From positions 310,001-374,000 of the forward strand of contig NZ_JABAIL010000005.1 of NCBI RefSeq assembly GCF_012641475.1: a stretch of DNA of 64,000 nucleotides, written 5' to 3'. Source of the DNA: Flammeovirga agarivorans. Lineage in GTDB: Bacteria > Bacteroidota > Bacteroidia > Cytophagales > Flammeovirgaceae. A program made the translations under genes and the position numbers. Positions 26,856-37,099 of the stretch are shown piece by piece (the stretch's first letter is position 1; each line of letters begins with the position of its first letter). The notes beneath the pieces are model-generated. The model was given only the letters and a program-made list of their open reading frames with translations. It made no database searches and was not told the DNA's origin.

Positions 26856-27161
26856 TTAGACTTTGATCTCAACATCAACACCTGACGGTAAGTCAAGTTT
26901 CATTAATGCGTCTACTGTCTTTGGAGAAGACGAGAAGATATCGATCAAACGCTTGTAAGTACAAAGTTGGAATTGCTCACGTGATTTCTTGTTAACGTGT
27001 GGTGAACGAAGAACTGTGAACTTTTCTTTCTTAGTTGGAAGAGGCACTGGACCTGCAACAACTGCGTCTGTTTTCTTAACAGCTTCAACGATCTTAGCAG
27101 CAGATTTGTCTACTAAATTGTGATCGTATGACTTAAGTTTGATTCTGATTTTTTGTGTCAT
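26856..27161 (-). CDS. rpsJ: 30S ribosomal protein S10
   Basis: A 101-residue S10 with the usual start [18 protein letters not shown]; an upstream in-frame Met at 27212 would add 17 unrelated residues. Conserved blocks are [28 protein letters not shown] and the C-terminal [10 protein letters not shown]. It follows fusA in a str-type operon with a 107-bp spacer. It is followed at once by a terminator rather than by rplC, which is the usual next gene. Confidence 0.97.
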   Translation of the reverse strand: MTQKIRIKLKSYDHNLVDKSAAKIVEAVKKTDAVVAGPVPLPTKKEKFTVLRSPHVNKKSREQFQLCTYKRLIDIFSSSPKTVDALMKLDLPSGVDVEIKV

Positions 27162-27268
27162 ATCTTTTTTGAATAAAGTTAGCCGTCCGCTAACTAGTTG
27201 TATGTAATTCATAAACTCTGAACCTACCGTTGTAGGTTCAGGAGTTCATGATTATTGACAATTTATAA

Positions 27269-29407
27269 TTACTTCTTAGCTTCAGCAATTACGTCTTCAG
27301 CAACGTTTCTTGGTACTTCTTTGTACTCAGAGAAAGTTAATGAAGCAGATGCACGACCTGAAGTAATAGTACGAAGGTCAGTTACATAACCGAATAACTC
27401 TGATAAAGGTACATCAGCTTTGATTACAACTGCACCGTTAGAGATCTCTTGTCCTTTCGGAAGACCACGACGCTTGTTGATATCACCGATTACAGCACCA
27501 GTGTACTCGTCTGGAGTAACTACAGAAACGTCCATGATAGGCTCAAGGATGATTGGCTGACAAGATTTTGCTGCCGCTTTGAAACCTAATTTTGCTGCTA
27601 ATTCAAATGATAATGCATCTGAATCGACATCATGGTAAGAACCGTAGAATAAACGAACACGCATCGCATCGATTGGGTAACCTGCTAAAGCACCGTTATC
27701 CATTGCTGCTTCGAAACCTTTTTGGATAGCTGGGATAAATTCTTTTGGAATTACACCACCTTTGATTTCGTCAACGAATTGTAAACCTGGCTTAACAACA
27801 CCATCCTCGTCTGGCTCAGCTGGGCCAAGTTCGAATTGGATGTCTGCGAATTTACCTTTACCACCAGTTTGTTTCTTGTAAGTCTCTCTGTGTTCAGTAG
27901 AACCTTTGATCGCCTCACGGTAAGCAACTTGTGGAGCACCTTCGTTAATTTCAACGTTGAATTCTCTCTTAAGACGGTCGATGATGATCTCCAAGTGAAG
28001 CTCACCCATACCTCTTAAGATAGTTTGACCAGTTTCGTGGTCAGTTTCAACTGTAAGCGTTGGATCCTCTTCTACTAGTTTAGCGATAGCCATACCTAAT
28101 TTGTCTACGTCACCTTTTGTTTTAGGCTCAATAGCAATACCGATTACCGGCTCAGGGAATACCATCTCTTCTAGTACGATTGGAGCACCAAGCTCAACAA
28201 GAGTATCACCAGTTTTGATGTCTTTGAAACCTACACCCGCACAGATATCACCTGCCTCAACTTGAGGGATTGGATTCTGCTTGTTCGAGTGCATTTGCAT
28301 CAAACGAGAGATACGCTCTTTTTTACCAGTACGCATGTTCAATACATACGAACCAGCTTCTAAAGTACCAGAGTAAGCTCTTAAGAAACATAAACGACCT
28401 ACGAATGGGTCAGTAGCGATCTTAAATGCTAACGCTGAGAATTTATCTGAAGCATCTGCCTTACGAGTCTCCTCTTCACCTGTTTCAGGGTTAGTACCTT
28501 TTGTATCAGGTAAGTCAAGTGGAGATGGTAAGTAAGAACATACAGCGTCAAGAAGTGCTTGAACACCTTTGTTCTTGAATGCAGAACCACACATTACTGG
28601 AGAGAATTCCATGTTCATAACAGCCTTACGAACTGCAGCACGAACTTCATCAGCAGTAATTGAATCTGGGTCTTCGAAGAATTTCTCCATCAACTCCTCA
28701 TTGTGAGTAGAAACCGCCTCGATAAGGTTTTCTCTCCACTCAGCAACTTCGTCAACCATGTCAGCAGGGATGTCGATTACTTCATAAGTAAATCCTTGGT
28801 CAGCTTCGTTCCAAACGATTGCTTCGTTTGTAATTAAGTCAACAACACCTCTGAAACCTTCTTCAGCACCGATTGGTAATTGTAAAGGAACTGGAGTTGC
28901 ACCCAATTTCTCTTCAATTGTTTTCACTGCTTTTAAGAAATCTGCACCAGCACGGTCCATTTTGTTGATGAAACAGATACGAGGTACCTTGTAGTCATCA
29001 GCTTGACGCCATACAGTTTCAGATTGAGGTTCTACACCAGAAACGGCACAGAAAAGAGCTACAGCACCATCAAGTACACGTAATGAACGCGCTACTTCTA
29101 CTGTGAAGTCAACGTGACCAGGAGTGTCAATGATGTTTACTTTGTACTCTTCAGATGCAGGAGTAACTTTACCCTGTTCAGTTGGGTAATTCCATGTAGT
29201 GGTTGTAGCAGCAGAAGTAATCGTGATACCACGCTCTTGCTCTTGCTCCATCCAGTCCATTGTTGCAGCTCCGTCATGTACCTCACCAATTTTGTGAGAT
29301 TTACCTGTATAATAAAGGATACGCTCTGTTGTCGTAGTTTTACCAGCATCAATGTGAGCCATGATACCGATATTCCTTTGGTGCGAAAGATGGATCTTCT
29401 TAGCCAC
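27269..29407 (-). CDS. fusA: Elongation factor G, copy 1 (str-operon copy)
   Basis: A 712-residue translocation GTPase with P-loop [12 protein letters not shown], switch [14 protein letters not shown], and the domain IV block beginning [15 protein letters not shown]. It lies 6 bp behind rpsG. Its codons favour highly expressed choices (for example CGT for Arg at the start of the gene). The protein differs from the second copy at 30741-32879 by about 27 of 712 residues by my own reading, with many more silent differences. Confidence 0.97.
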   Translation of the reverse strand: MAKKIHLSHQRNIGIMAHIDAGKTTTTERILYYTGKSHKIGEVHDGAATMDWMEQEQERGITITSAATTTTWNYPTEQGKVTPASEEYKVNIIDTPGHVDFTVEVARSLRVLDGAVALFCAVSGVEPQSETVWRQADDYKVPRICFINKMDRAGADFLKAVKTIEEKLGATPVPLQLPIGAEEGFRGVVDLITNEAIVWNEADQGFTYEVIDIPADMVDEVAEWRENLIEAVSTHNEELMEKFFEDPDSITADEVRAAVRKAVMNMEFSPVMCGSAFKNKGVQALLDAVCSYLPSPLDLPDTKGTNPETGEEETRKADASDKFSALAFKIATDPFVGRLCFLRAYSGTLEAGSYVLNMRTGKKERISRLMQMHSNKQNPIPQVEAGDICAGVGFKDIKTGDTLVELGAPIVLEEMVFPEPVIGIAIEPKTKGDVDKLGMAIAKLVEEDPTLTVETDHETGQTILRGMGELHLEIIIDRLKREFNVEINEGAPQVAYREAIKGSTEHRETYKKQTGGKGKFADIQFELGPAEPDEDGVVKPGLQFVDEIKGGVIPKEFIPAIQKGFEAAMDNGALAGYPIDAMRVRLFYGSYHDVDSDALSFELAAKLGFKAAAKSCQPIILEPIMDVSVVTPDEYTGAVIGDINKRRGLPKGQEISNGAVVIKADVPLSELFGYVTDLRTITSGRASASLTFSEYKEVPRNVAEDVIAEAKK

Positions 29408-29413
29408 GGATTA

Positions 29414-29896
29414 TTAGAATCTAAAGTGTGAAAATGCTTTATTTGCTTCTGCCATACGATGTGTATCGTCTTTCTTCTTCACTGCAGCACCCTCTCCACG
29501 AGAAGCAGCAATGATTTCGGCAGCTAAACGTTCTTTCATAGTACGTTCGTTACGCTTTCTAGACATAGTGATCATCCACTTCATGCCTAAAGACGTTTTA
29601 CGATCTGGACGTACTTCAACTGGCACTTGGAAAGTAGCACCACCTACACGGCGAGCTTTAACTTCCACTGCAGGCATTACGTTAGAAAGACCTTTCTTCC
29701 ATACGTCTAATGCGTCAACAGTTTCGCCTTCTTTTGAAAGTTTTTGCTCAACAATCTCTAACGCGTTGTAGAAGATGCTGTATGCAATACTTTTCTTTCC
29801 GTCAACCATTAAGTTGTTAACGAATTTTGTTACCATAGTATCACCAAATTTAGGATCTGGTAATACGTAGCGCTTTTTAGGTTTTGCCTTTCTCAT
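29414..29896 (-). CDS. rpsG: 30S ribosomal protein S7
   Basis: A 160-residue S7, close to the usual 156-158. Conserved blocks are [46 protein letters not shown] and the C-terminal [14 protein letters not shown]-like end ([18 protein letters not shown]). It is the second gene of the str-type operon, 99 bp after rpsL. Confidence 0.97.
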   Translation of the reverse strand: MRKAKPKKRYVLPDPKFGDTMVTKFVNNLMVDGKKSIAYSIFYNALEIVEQKLSKEGETVDALDVWKKGLSNVMPAVEVKARRVGGATFQVPVEVRPDRKTSLGMKWMITMSRKRNERTMKERLAAEIIAASRGEGAAVKKKDDTHRMAEANKAFSHFRF

Positions 29897-29995
29897 TTCT
29901 TAAAAGAATAAACAATTTTAGAGATGTCCTTACTGACAATGAATGTCTTGACTTCAGGACTTGGACTTTAAATTAATTTTGTAAGTTCAGACTAA

Positions 29996-30370
29996 TTAAG
30001 CCTTAGGCTTCTTAGTACCATACTTCGAACGACGTTGACCACGTCCTTCAACACCTGCAGTATCAAGTGCTCCACGAACGATGTGATATCTCACACCAGG
30101 AAGATCCTTAATACGACCACCACGAATCAAAACGATTGAGTGCTCTTGCAAGTTATGTCCTTCACCTGGGATGTAAGCGTTGACTTCCTTACCGTTAGTC
30201 AAACGAACCCTAGCTACTTTACGCATTGCCGAGTTAGGCTTCTTAGGCGTAGTAGTGTAAACTCTTGTACATACACCTCTACGTTGAGGGCATGAATCTA
30301 ATGCTGGAGATTTAGATTTTACTACAATCTTTTTTCTCCCTTTTCTAACAAGTTGTTGAATAGTAGGCAT
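29996..30370 (-). CDS. rpsL: 30S ribosomal protein S12
   Basis: A 124-residue S12 with the decoding-site loop [13 protein letters not shown] (the wild-type streptomycin-sensitive lysines are present) and [19 protein letters not shown]. It is the first gene of rpsL-rpsG-fusA-rpsJ. The second fusA lies upstream but is separated by a terminator, so transcription probably begins in the 30371-30630 stretch. Confidence 0.97.
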   Translation of the reverse strand: MPTIQQLVRKGRKKIVVKSKSPALDSCPQRRGVCTRVYTTTPKKPNSAMRKVARVRLTNGKEVNAYIPGEGHNLQEHSIVLIRGGRIKDLPGVRYHIVRGALDTAGVEGRGQRRSKYGTKKPKA

Positions 30371-30740
30371 TTACTTAAATTTTAATTTAAATGCGTCTAA
30401 CGTTCGATACTATTAATTCTCGAATGCAAAAATTTTACAGTGGGCAAAGGTATCAATTATTTCCGTTTTTTCCATTCTTTTATATAAACTATTTGTTATG
30501 AGTTTGTTATCATCTTTTAATTTGGTTGTTAATAAAATATAACTCACTGATTTTTACAGTTTAAGACCTTCTTTTTATCACAATTGACTGAAATACATAA
30601 CTGTAACTATTCGCTGAAAGAGAGGAAATAATTAAAAAAGAGGAACAAAAAGTTCATAAAAACTTCTTATTCCTCTTTGTTTAGTCAATAGCATTGAAGT
30701 ATTTCAATACAATTTTAACGATAAAAATGCAGCAGAATGG
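30371..30740 (-). other. 370-bp spacer between fusA2 and rpsL
   Basis: No reading frame is supported. The part next to fusA2 (30634-30678) is a terminator. The AT-rich rest, up to the rpsL start at 30370, must hold the promoter and leader of the ribosomal operon. I could not define the promoter boxes with confidence. Confidence 0.6.
30634..30678 (-). terminator. Terminator of the second fusA gene
   Basis: On the - strand AAAGAGGAA pairs with TTCCTCTTT, with an inner AAGTT/AACTT pairing, and the stem is followed by a T-rich run. It lies about 60 bp past the fusA2 stop, so fusA2 and rpsL are separate transcription units. Confidence 0.8.
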
Positions 30741-32879
30741 TTATTTTTTTGACTCTGCAATTACATCTTGAGCAATATTTGCCGGCACTTCTTTATATTC
30801 TGAGAAGGTTAACGTAGCAGATGCTCTACCTGATGTAATCGTTCGCAAATCAGTAACATATCCAAATAATTCTGATAAAGGTACATCAGCTTTGATAACA
30901 ACAGCACCATTCGCAATTTCTTGACCTTTTGGTAAGCCTCGTCGTTTATTAATGTCTCCAATTACTGCACCTGTATATTCATCTGGTGTGATAACCGAGA
31001 CATCCATAATCGGTTCTAAAATGATTGGAGTACAAGATTTTGCAGCATCCTTAAAGCCTAATTTAGCAGCTAATTCAAAAGAGAGTGCATCTGAATCGAC
31101 GTCATGATAAGAACCATAGAATAGTCGTACTCTCATGGCATCAATTGGGTATCCGGCGAGTGCTCCATTATCCATAGCTGCCTCAAAACCTTTCTGAATG
31201 GCAGGAATGAATTCTTTAGGAATAACACCACCTTTGATCTCATCAACGAACTGAAGACCTGGTTTAATTACACCATCTTCATCGGGTTCAGCTGGACCGA
31301 GTTCAAATTGAATATCGGCAAATTTACCTTTACCACCAGTTTGTTTTTTATAGGTTTCTCTATGTTCAGTAGAAGATTTAATCGCTTCCCTGTAAGCTAC
31401 CTGAGGAGCACCTTCGTTGATTTCTACATTAAATTCTCTTTTTAATCGATCAACAATAATTTCAAGGTGTAGCTCACCCATACCTTTTAAAATTGTCTGA
31501 CCTGTTTCGTGGTTGGTTTCTACAGTTAAAGTAGGGTCTTCCTCTACCAATTTAGAAATGGCAATTCCTAATTTATCTACATCACCCTTGGTTTTAGGTT
31601 CGATCGCAATACCAATTACAGGTTCAGGGAAGACCATTTCTTCTAAGACAATTGGGGCTCCTAATTCTACTAGAGTATCGCCAGTTTTAATGTCTTTAAA
31701 ACCCACACCTGCACAAATATCACCAGCTTCCACTTGTGGAATAGGATTTTGCTTATTGGAGTGCATCTGCATCAGACGAGAGATTCTTTCTTTTTTTCCT
31801 GTTCGCATATTGAGTACATAAGACCCTGCAGTTAGCGTTCCGGAATAAGCTCTTAAGAAACAAAGGCGGCCAACGAAAGGATCTGTTGCGATTTTAAAAG
31901 CTAATGCAGCGAATTTATCACTAGCATCTGCTTTACGTGTTTCTTGTTCACCTGTTTCAGGATTAGTACCAATTGTGTCTGGCAGGTCTAAAGGTGATGG
32001 CAAGTAGGAGCAAACAGCATCTAGTAATGCTTGAACACCTTTATTTTTAAAAGCTGACCCGCACATCACAGGAGAAAATTCCATATTCATAACAGCTTTT
32101 CTTACTGCTGCTCGAATTTCATCAGCTGTAATGGAATCAGGGTCATCGAAGAATTTCTCCATTAATTCTTCGTTATGGGTTGATACGGCTTCAATAAGAT
32201 TTTCCCTCCATTCGGCTACTTCATCGACCATGTCTGCCGGAGTATCGATCACTTCGTAAGTAAAGCCTTGGTCAGCTTCGTTCCATACAATAGCTTCATT
32301 TGTGATTAGATCGACAACTCCTTTAAAGTTTTCTTCAGCTCCAATAGGTAGTTGTAAAGGTACTGGAGTGGCGCCTAACTTTTCTTCAATTGTTTTTACG
32401 GCTTTTAAGAAGTCGGCACCGGCTCTATCCATTTTATTGATAAAACAGATACGAGGAACTTTGTAATCATCCGCTTGACGCCATACAGTTTCTGACTGAG
32501 GTTCAACACCTGAAACGGCATCAAAAAGTGCGACAGCACCATCAAGAACTCTGAGCGAACGAGCTACTTCTACCGTGAAGTCTACGTGACCAGGTGTATC
32601 GATGATGTTGACTTTGTATTCTTCGGAAGCAGGAGTTACTTTTCCTTGTTCAGTAGGATAGTTCCAAGTAGTAGTGGTCGCTGCCGAGGTAATTGTAATA
32701 CCTCTTTCTTGCTCTTGTTCCATCCAGTCCATGGTAGCAGCTCCATCGTGAACTTCTCCAATTTTATGAGATTTACCAGTGTAATATAAAATACGTTCAG
32801 TAGTAGTGGTTTTACCAGCATCAATGTGAGCCATGATACCAATATTTCTTTGGTGCGAAAGACTAATTTTCTTTGCCAC
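30741..32879 (-). CDS. fusA: Elongation factor G, copy 2
   Basis: A 712-residue EF-G colinear with copy 1, with no gaps and about 27 amino-acid differences on reading both chains. Differences include Ser for His at residue 6, FDAV for FCAV in the G domain, and conservative changes elsewhere. The P-loop, switch and NKMD motifs are intact, so it should be an active GTPase, unlike the divergent EF-G2 paralogues of some Bacteroides. The DNA differs at many third positions and uses AGA for Arg where copy 1 uses CGT, suggesting lower expression. It has its own terminator. Confidence 0.95.
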   Translation of the reverse strand: MAKKISLSHQRNIGIMAHIDAGKTTTTERILYYTGKSHKIGEVHDGAATMDWMEQEQERGITITSAATTTTWNYPTEQGKVTPASEEYKVNIIDTPGHVDFTVEVARSLRVLDGAVALFDAVSGVEPQSETVWRQADDYKVPRICFINKMDRAGADFLKAVKTIEEKLGATPVPLQLPIGAEENFKGVVDLITNEAIVWNEADQGFTYEVIDTPADMVDEVAEWRENLIEAVSTHNEELMEKFFDDPDSITADEIRAAVRKAVMNMEFSPVMCGSAFKNKGVQALLDAVCSYLPSPLDLPDTIGTNPETGEQETRKADASDKFAALAFKIATDPFVGRLCFLRAYSGTLTAGSYVLNMRTGKKERISRLMQMHSNKQNPIPQVEAGDICAGVGFKDIKTGDTLVELGAPIVLEEMVFPEPVIGIAIEPKTKGDVDKLGIAISKLVEEDPTLTVETNHETGQTILKGMGELHLEIIVDRLKREFNVEINEGAPQVAYREAIKSSTEHRETYKKQTGGKGKFADIQFELGPAEPDEDGVIKPGLQFVDEIKGGVIPKEFIPAIQKGFEAAMDNGALAGYPIDAMRVRLFYGSYHDVDSDALSFELAAKLGFKDAAKSCTPIILEPIMDVSVITPDEYTGAVIGDINKRRGLPKGQEIANGAVVIKADVPLSELFGYVTDLRTITSGRASATLTFSEYKEVPANIAQDVIAESKK

Positions 32880-33161
32880 GATTATTTATAGTTTAAGTTG
32901 GGTGATAAGATTTTGTATTTCTATCAATTGATTGATTTCGGTGACAAAATTTACTACTTAATTTCATTATTATCAATGAAATAAGGTTCATTTTAGATAG
33001 AGATATTTTTTTCTAAGTTCTTTTTGAGAATCAATGCTTTATTGAATTGGTAATTTGTTCTGTGGGTTGTTAGTAAGATTATTTAATATTAGAGATATGT
33101 GGGTAGTGAAAAATTAATTAAAATTTGCATTTTTGTATATATGAATTTACCAATTATCACA

Positions 33162-33923
33162 ATGTTCAAATTAAGAAAAATACTACCTCTTATTACTCTT
33201 GTCTTTCTGTTTGGCTTAAATGCGAATGCTCAAGATGCTAAAAAAAATAAGAAATCTGATTTATATGTTACCGGGGGATTAGAAATAATTTTCTCTGGAA
33301 ATACAGGTCTAAAAATGGCTGGACAGGAAATTAATTCTGGAGTGATGCGTTTTGCTCCTGTGATTAACTGGCAGACTATTTTTAATGCAGATTTTGGTAA
33401 CCGATTTGGTCTTTTTTCTGGAATTGGTATTAGAAACGTAGGTATGATTTTCGATGTGCCTACAGATCATGTTGAGGATAATGTTGATGGGCCTGTAAGA
33501 AAAAAAGTAAGGTCTTATAACTTAGGTATTCCAGTTGGTTTTAAAGTAGGGAACCTCCATGGTTTTTTCCTTTATGCAGGTTATGAATTTGAAATCCCAG
33601 TACAATACAAAGAGAAAACTTTTGTATCGGAACGTAAGACAGATAAATTTTCTGTTTGGTTTACTGATAGAGTCAATTACCAACATAGTTTAATGGTAGG
33701 ACTTCAGTTTCCTTATGGAACGAACTTGAAATTTAAGTATTACCTAAATGATTACTTCAACTCTTCTTGGGGAGATAATCAGTCTAAAATGAAAGGTACT
33801 GACTTAAACTATAATCAGATTACAGGAAATGTGTTCTATGTATCCTTAAACTTTAGTTTATTTAGAAATACAAAATTCTACTACTCTGAGTATGAGAAAA
33901 AGCATACTTTCCCTCAGAGTTAA
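33162..33923 (+). CDS. Outer-membrane beta-barrel-like protein, function unknown
   Basis: A 253-residue protein. The Met at 33162 is preferred because it opens a signal peptide (MFKLRKILPLITLVFLFGLNANAQ); Mets at 33099 and 33141 would add a leader without sense. The mature chain has strand-like segments with aromatic girdles (FGLFSGIGIRNVGMIF, GFFLYAGYEFEIPVQY, HSLMVGLQFPYGTNLKF) and FYVSLNFSLF near the end, consistent with a small porin-like barrel. No family is recognised. It is divergent from fusA2 and ends at a terminator shared with the Bat operon. Confidence 0.7.
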   Translation: MFKLRKILPLITLVFLFGLNANAQDAKKNKKSDLYVTGGLEIIFSGNTGLKMAGQEINSGVMRFAPVINWQTIFNADFGNRFGLFSGIGIRNVGMIFDVPTDHVEDNVDGPVRKKVRSYNLGIPVGFKVGNLHGFFLYAGYEFEIPVQYKEKTFVSERKTDKFSVWFTDRVNYQHSLMVGLQFPYGTNLKFKYYLNDYFNSSWGDNQSKMKGTDLNYNQITGNVFYVSLNFSLFRNTKFYYSEYEKKHTFPQS

Positions 33924-33938
33924 GAAACGAAATACCAT

Positions 33939-33976
33939 AAAAAAGGGCTGTATTGTAATGATACAGCCCTTTTTTT
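33939..33976. terminator. Bidirectional terminator between the barrel gene and batD
   Basis: AAAAAAGGGCTGTAT pairs with ATACAGCCCTTTTTT around a 7-nt loop. Its T-run touches the batD stop codon at 33975 on the - strand, so the last bases of batD and the stem base are shared. Confidence 0.88.
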
Positions 33977-35354
33977 ATGGATTCAAATCCTTTAATATTT
34001 TTGTTTTCCTTTGATAAAGGTTTTCTTTTTTCTTCTCCTGAAGGATTATTTTTCTATCCCAATTGAGTTGATGAAGAAGTGCCTTTTGTAGTTTTTTTGG
34101 AATAACTGTACCACCCTGACTATACTTTATTTCTGATATTTCAGCAATAAGGTCACTAAGATGGTCATTAAGCACTGCTTGGTGAAGTGTCTCTTTATAA
34201 TTACTGACGCTTTGATTTGGTAAAGTGTTGATCCATTGATAAAAATGTTGAATACTTTTTTCAATGTGACCACTTTTAATCGCCGATCTTAATTGACCGT
34301 AGGCATGCTTCTCTTTATAAGTAGAGGTAGATCTAATATCCTCAATTCGTTTACGGATTCTTGTAATCGGTCTGATTTTATAAAATAACCATAGTACAAT
34401 TAACCCAATAAGAATTGCCTTCCATTGTTCTGGTACATAATCTTTCCATGTTTTTTGTGATGTTTTCGTTCCTTCTTCAGGTACTTGATTAAGTTTATTC
34501 AAACTATCTTGTAATGAAGCCAACATGGATAGGTTTGGATTTTCCTCTACAACAATCTGTAAGTCTTTAGATGAAACATCCTTTGACTTTTTTGTTCTAG
34601 GATTATAGTACCTCACAGTAACTCCAGGAACCTCAAACGTTCCTGCTTCTTGTACTAAATAAGTGACAACTTGTTTTTGAGTACCAGAAATATATCCTTC
34701 ATTATTGTTGTAATTACTATTTATAGGGTGCTCAGGATAGATACCTGCCCAATCTAATGAATCAAATTCCCTTACAGGAATCATTGGCCCCAAAGTATTT
34801 CCCGCTGTAATAGTAATGGTACGTTTTAGAACATCTCCAACTTTTACCTCTGAAAGGTTTTTATTCCAAGTATCTTTAATTCTGACACTACTAGCCACCA
34901 ACCATGACTTTGGATCTTCACCTAGAGGAGGAGGAACAACCTTAATCGTCTTTTCTTTAGTATGAACTATCCTTTTCTTCCCTTTGTAATCACCTGGATC
35001 AGGTGTTTGCACTTCTAAAGTAAGAGAAGGAAAAGTGTTTTCTCCAGCACTAAAAGGGAATACCCAGTAAGTTTGTTCAACACCAGAATACAAATACTTA
35101 CCGATGGTTAAAGAGTTAGGGATAGCTCTTCCATCTTTAATCATAAGAGCATTTGGTAACTGAAAATCTTCAAAATTAAGCCCTTGTGTAAACCAAGTAG
35201 TGGTGTAAATAGATAGCTTCACTTTGAATGGTTCACCTACCATTACTTCCTTTTTGTTGATTGTGGTGGTAGTGAAAATATTAGCTCTCTTTTGAGCAAA
35301 TGCTGTCATTACCCAAAACAGACAGAAAGTCGATAAAATTATACGCTTTACCAT
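33975..35354 (-). CDS. batD: BatD-like aerotolerance protein
   Basis: A 459-residue exported protein with a signal peptide (ending VMTAFAQ), then Ig-like oxygen-tolerance repeats (TTTINKKEVMVGEPFKVKLSIY; VGDVLKRTITITAGNTLGPMIP), and one membrane helix near residue 312 (WKAILIGLIVLWLFYKI) before a cytoplasmic tail. This is the BatD layout of Bacteroidetes Bat operons. Its role in stress tolerance is known only in outline. It is the last gene of the operon and overlaps batB/C by 7 bp. Confidence 0.85.
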   Translation of the reverse strand: MVKRIILSTFCLFWVMTAFAQKRANIFTTTTINKKEVMVGEPFKVKLSIYTTTWFTQGLNFEDFQLPNALMIKDGRAIPNSLTIGKYLYSGVEQTYWVFPFSAGENTFPSLTLEVQTPDPGDYKGKKRIVHTKEKTIKVVPPPLGEDPKSWLVASSVRIKDTWNKNLSEVKVGDVLKRTITITAGNTLGPMIPVREFDSLDWAGIYPEHPINSNYNNNEGYISGTQKQVVTYLVQEAGTFEVPGVTVRYYNPRTKKSKDVSSKDLQIVVEENPNLSMLASLQDSLNKLNQVPEEGTKTSQKTWKDYVPEQWKAILIGLIVLWLFYKIRPITRIRKRIEDIRSTSTYKEKHAYGQLRSAIKSGHIEKSIQHFYQWINTLPNQSVSNYKETLHQAVLNDHLSDLIAEISEIKYSQGGTVIPKKLQKALLHQLNWDRKIILQEKKKENLYQRKTKILKDLNP

Positions 35355-37099
35355 TTTTGATCTGTAGGTTTAGGTTTGTCTTTATCTGTTAAATACTGAT
35401 ACTTAAACTTTTTCTTTAAGTACATGCTTGGATCAAGTTTCACCTGTCGGATCATACTTGCTTTCGATTGGCTTTTGGTTTCTGAAAATTGCATTTGAAG
35501 TAACTCTTCCATACTTGGATTTACCTCTTTTTCGCCCATTTCTTGAATGGTTTCAGATTCACCTTCTGCTTTTCTATCAGAATGTTGAGCAGACTCTTGT
35601 TCTTGTTCTCCCGCTTCAGGTTCATATTTTTTTCCTTTCATCGGTTTATTTTTACCAAGATTGCTTTCTTCAGACATATGTATATTAATCATACGCATTT
35701 GCTCATCAGCAATGGCCTTATTCTTTTGAGCAGGTTCTAACGTAGGGTCAATATCTAATGCCATATTGAATGCTTTTTGAGCAGCTTCCCAATTCCCTAG
35801 TTTTGCCTGAGAAACACCTAAGTTATACATGTTTTCGGCAGTAATGTCTTGAGCAAAGGCATCTGCTGCTTTTTCATAATCACCCATTTCGGTATATACA
35901 TATCCTTTTTGGGTTTGGTCATCAAAGAGTTCAACAGCTTTTTCTTTCTCATTCTTATCTAATGCTTTTTGTGCCTGTTGATCTCTTGTCCAGAAAAAGT
36001 CCTTCGCTTTGATATCATCTTTAGGCAGACTATCTACAGAATCACAACTGATAAAGAAAAAGGGGAGAAGTAGTACCCAATTCCATTGTACCAATAGGCC
36101 TTTTCTGAACCAGAACATGGTCAATACTGCAATGACAAAACATAAGTAATACCCTGCATCTATCCAATCTTCTTCTGCTTTTTCACTGTCCTTTGTAAAT
36201 ACTAATTTCTCCTGAATGTCTTTTACATAAAGCTCGATATCAGTACGGTCTAAAGTGAATGGTATTAATTGTACATTAGGAATAGCTAAAGCTTTTTGGA
36301 GCTGGGTAGTGTTTAATCCAACCGTTACTGCTTTACCATTTTTATCCTTAAGAATACGATTTCTGTATAGTGGGATATGGCTACCTTCAGGAGTACCCAG
36401 TACCAATAAGTTATATTGATCTTGACTATCTGCTCTTTGACCAAATGCCTGAATATCTTCTCCGTTAATATCATCTGTAATAACCCAAACAAAGCTGGGA
36501 GCATCTGTTTTGTCTAAGATCTTATCACTTAGTTTTAATGCTTCCGATAAATTACTACCCTTTAGTGGCATAGATGCAGGTGATAAAGCATCTAAAGTAG
36601 ATCTAAATGTCTTATAGTCTTTTGTTGGCGGAAGTGCTTCATGTGCAGAGCCAGCATAAACAACTAAAGCAGTTTGAACACCTTCATTTAGTTTTAAATA
36701 ATCCTTGATTTTCATTTTAGCTCTTTCTAATCGGCTAGGCCCAATATCTGTGGCTAGCATAGAACGAGACATATCAAGGACTATCACAACTTTGGCTTCA
36801 GTTTGGTTACCCGGTTTATCAACTCTTTGCCAAGTTGGACCTGCAGCTGCTATCACAAATAGCCCTAAACTAAATACCATATACATTTTAGGAAACCAAG
36901 CTCCTCGCTTATTTCCTTTAATAATCAATATTTCTAATAACTTAGGGTTGACTAACTTTTTCCAATTTTCAGATTCTCTGATTGATATTAGAGAAATAAT
37001 GAACAATACTCCAACAGGAATTAATGCCCATAAATATTCTGGTCGGATAAAATGAAAGTTAGAAGAAAACCCTTCGAAAAATTTATCTACTTCATTCAT
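35348..37099 (-). CDS. batB: BatB-BatC fusion: VWA membrane protein with TPR tail
   Basis: A 583-residue protein. Two N-terminal membrane helices are followed by a VWA domain with MIDAS VLDMSRSML near residue 108. A membrane region near 320-350 has a Cys after a hydrophobic run (LPFFFISCDS). TPR repeats follow at ~375-470 (AENMYNLGVSQAKLGNWEAAQ), then an acidic Gln/Glu-rich linker and a basic end. BatB (VWA) and BatC (TPR) are separate genes in many genomes and are joined here. It overlaps batA and batD by a few bases. Confidence 0.85.
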   Translation of the reverse strand: MNEVDKFFEGFSSNFHFIRPEYLWALIPVGVLFIISLISIRESENWKKLVNPKLLEILIIKGNKRGAWFPKMYMVFSLGLFVIAAAGPTWQRVDKPGNQTEAKVVIVLDMSRSMLATDIGPSRLERAKMKIKDYLKLNEGVQTALVVYAGSAHEALPPTKDYKTFRSTLDALSPASMPLKGSNLSEALKLSDKILDKTDAPSFVWVITDDINGEDIQAFGQRADSQDQYNLLVLGTPEGSHIPLYRNRILKDKNGKAVTVGLNTTQLQKALAIPNVQLIPFTLDRTDIELYVKDIQEKLVFTKDSEKAEEDWIDAGYYLCFVIAVLTMFWFRKGLLVQWNWVLLLPFFFISCDSVDSLPKDDIKAKDFFWTRDQQAQKALDKNEKEKAVELFDDQTQKGYVYTEMGDYEKAADAFAQDITAENMYNLGVSQAKLGNWEAAQKAFNMALDIDPTLEPAQKNKAIADEQMRMINIHMSEESNLGKNKPMKGKKYEPEAGEQEQESAQHSDRKAEGESETIQEMGEKEVNPSMEELLQMQFSETKSQSKASMIRQVKLDPSMYLKKKFKYQYLTDKDKPKPTDQKW

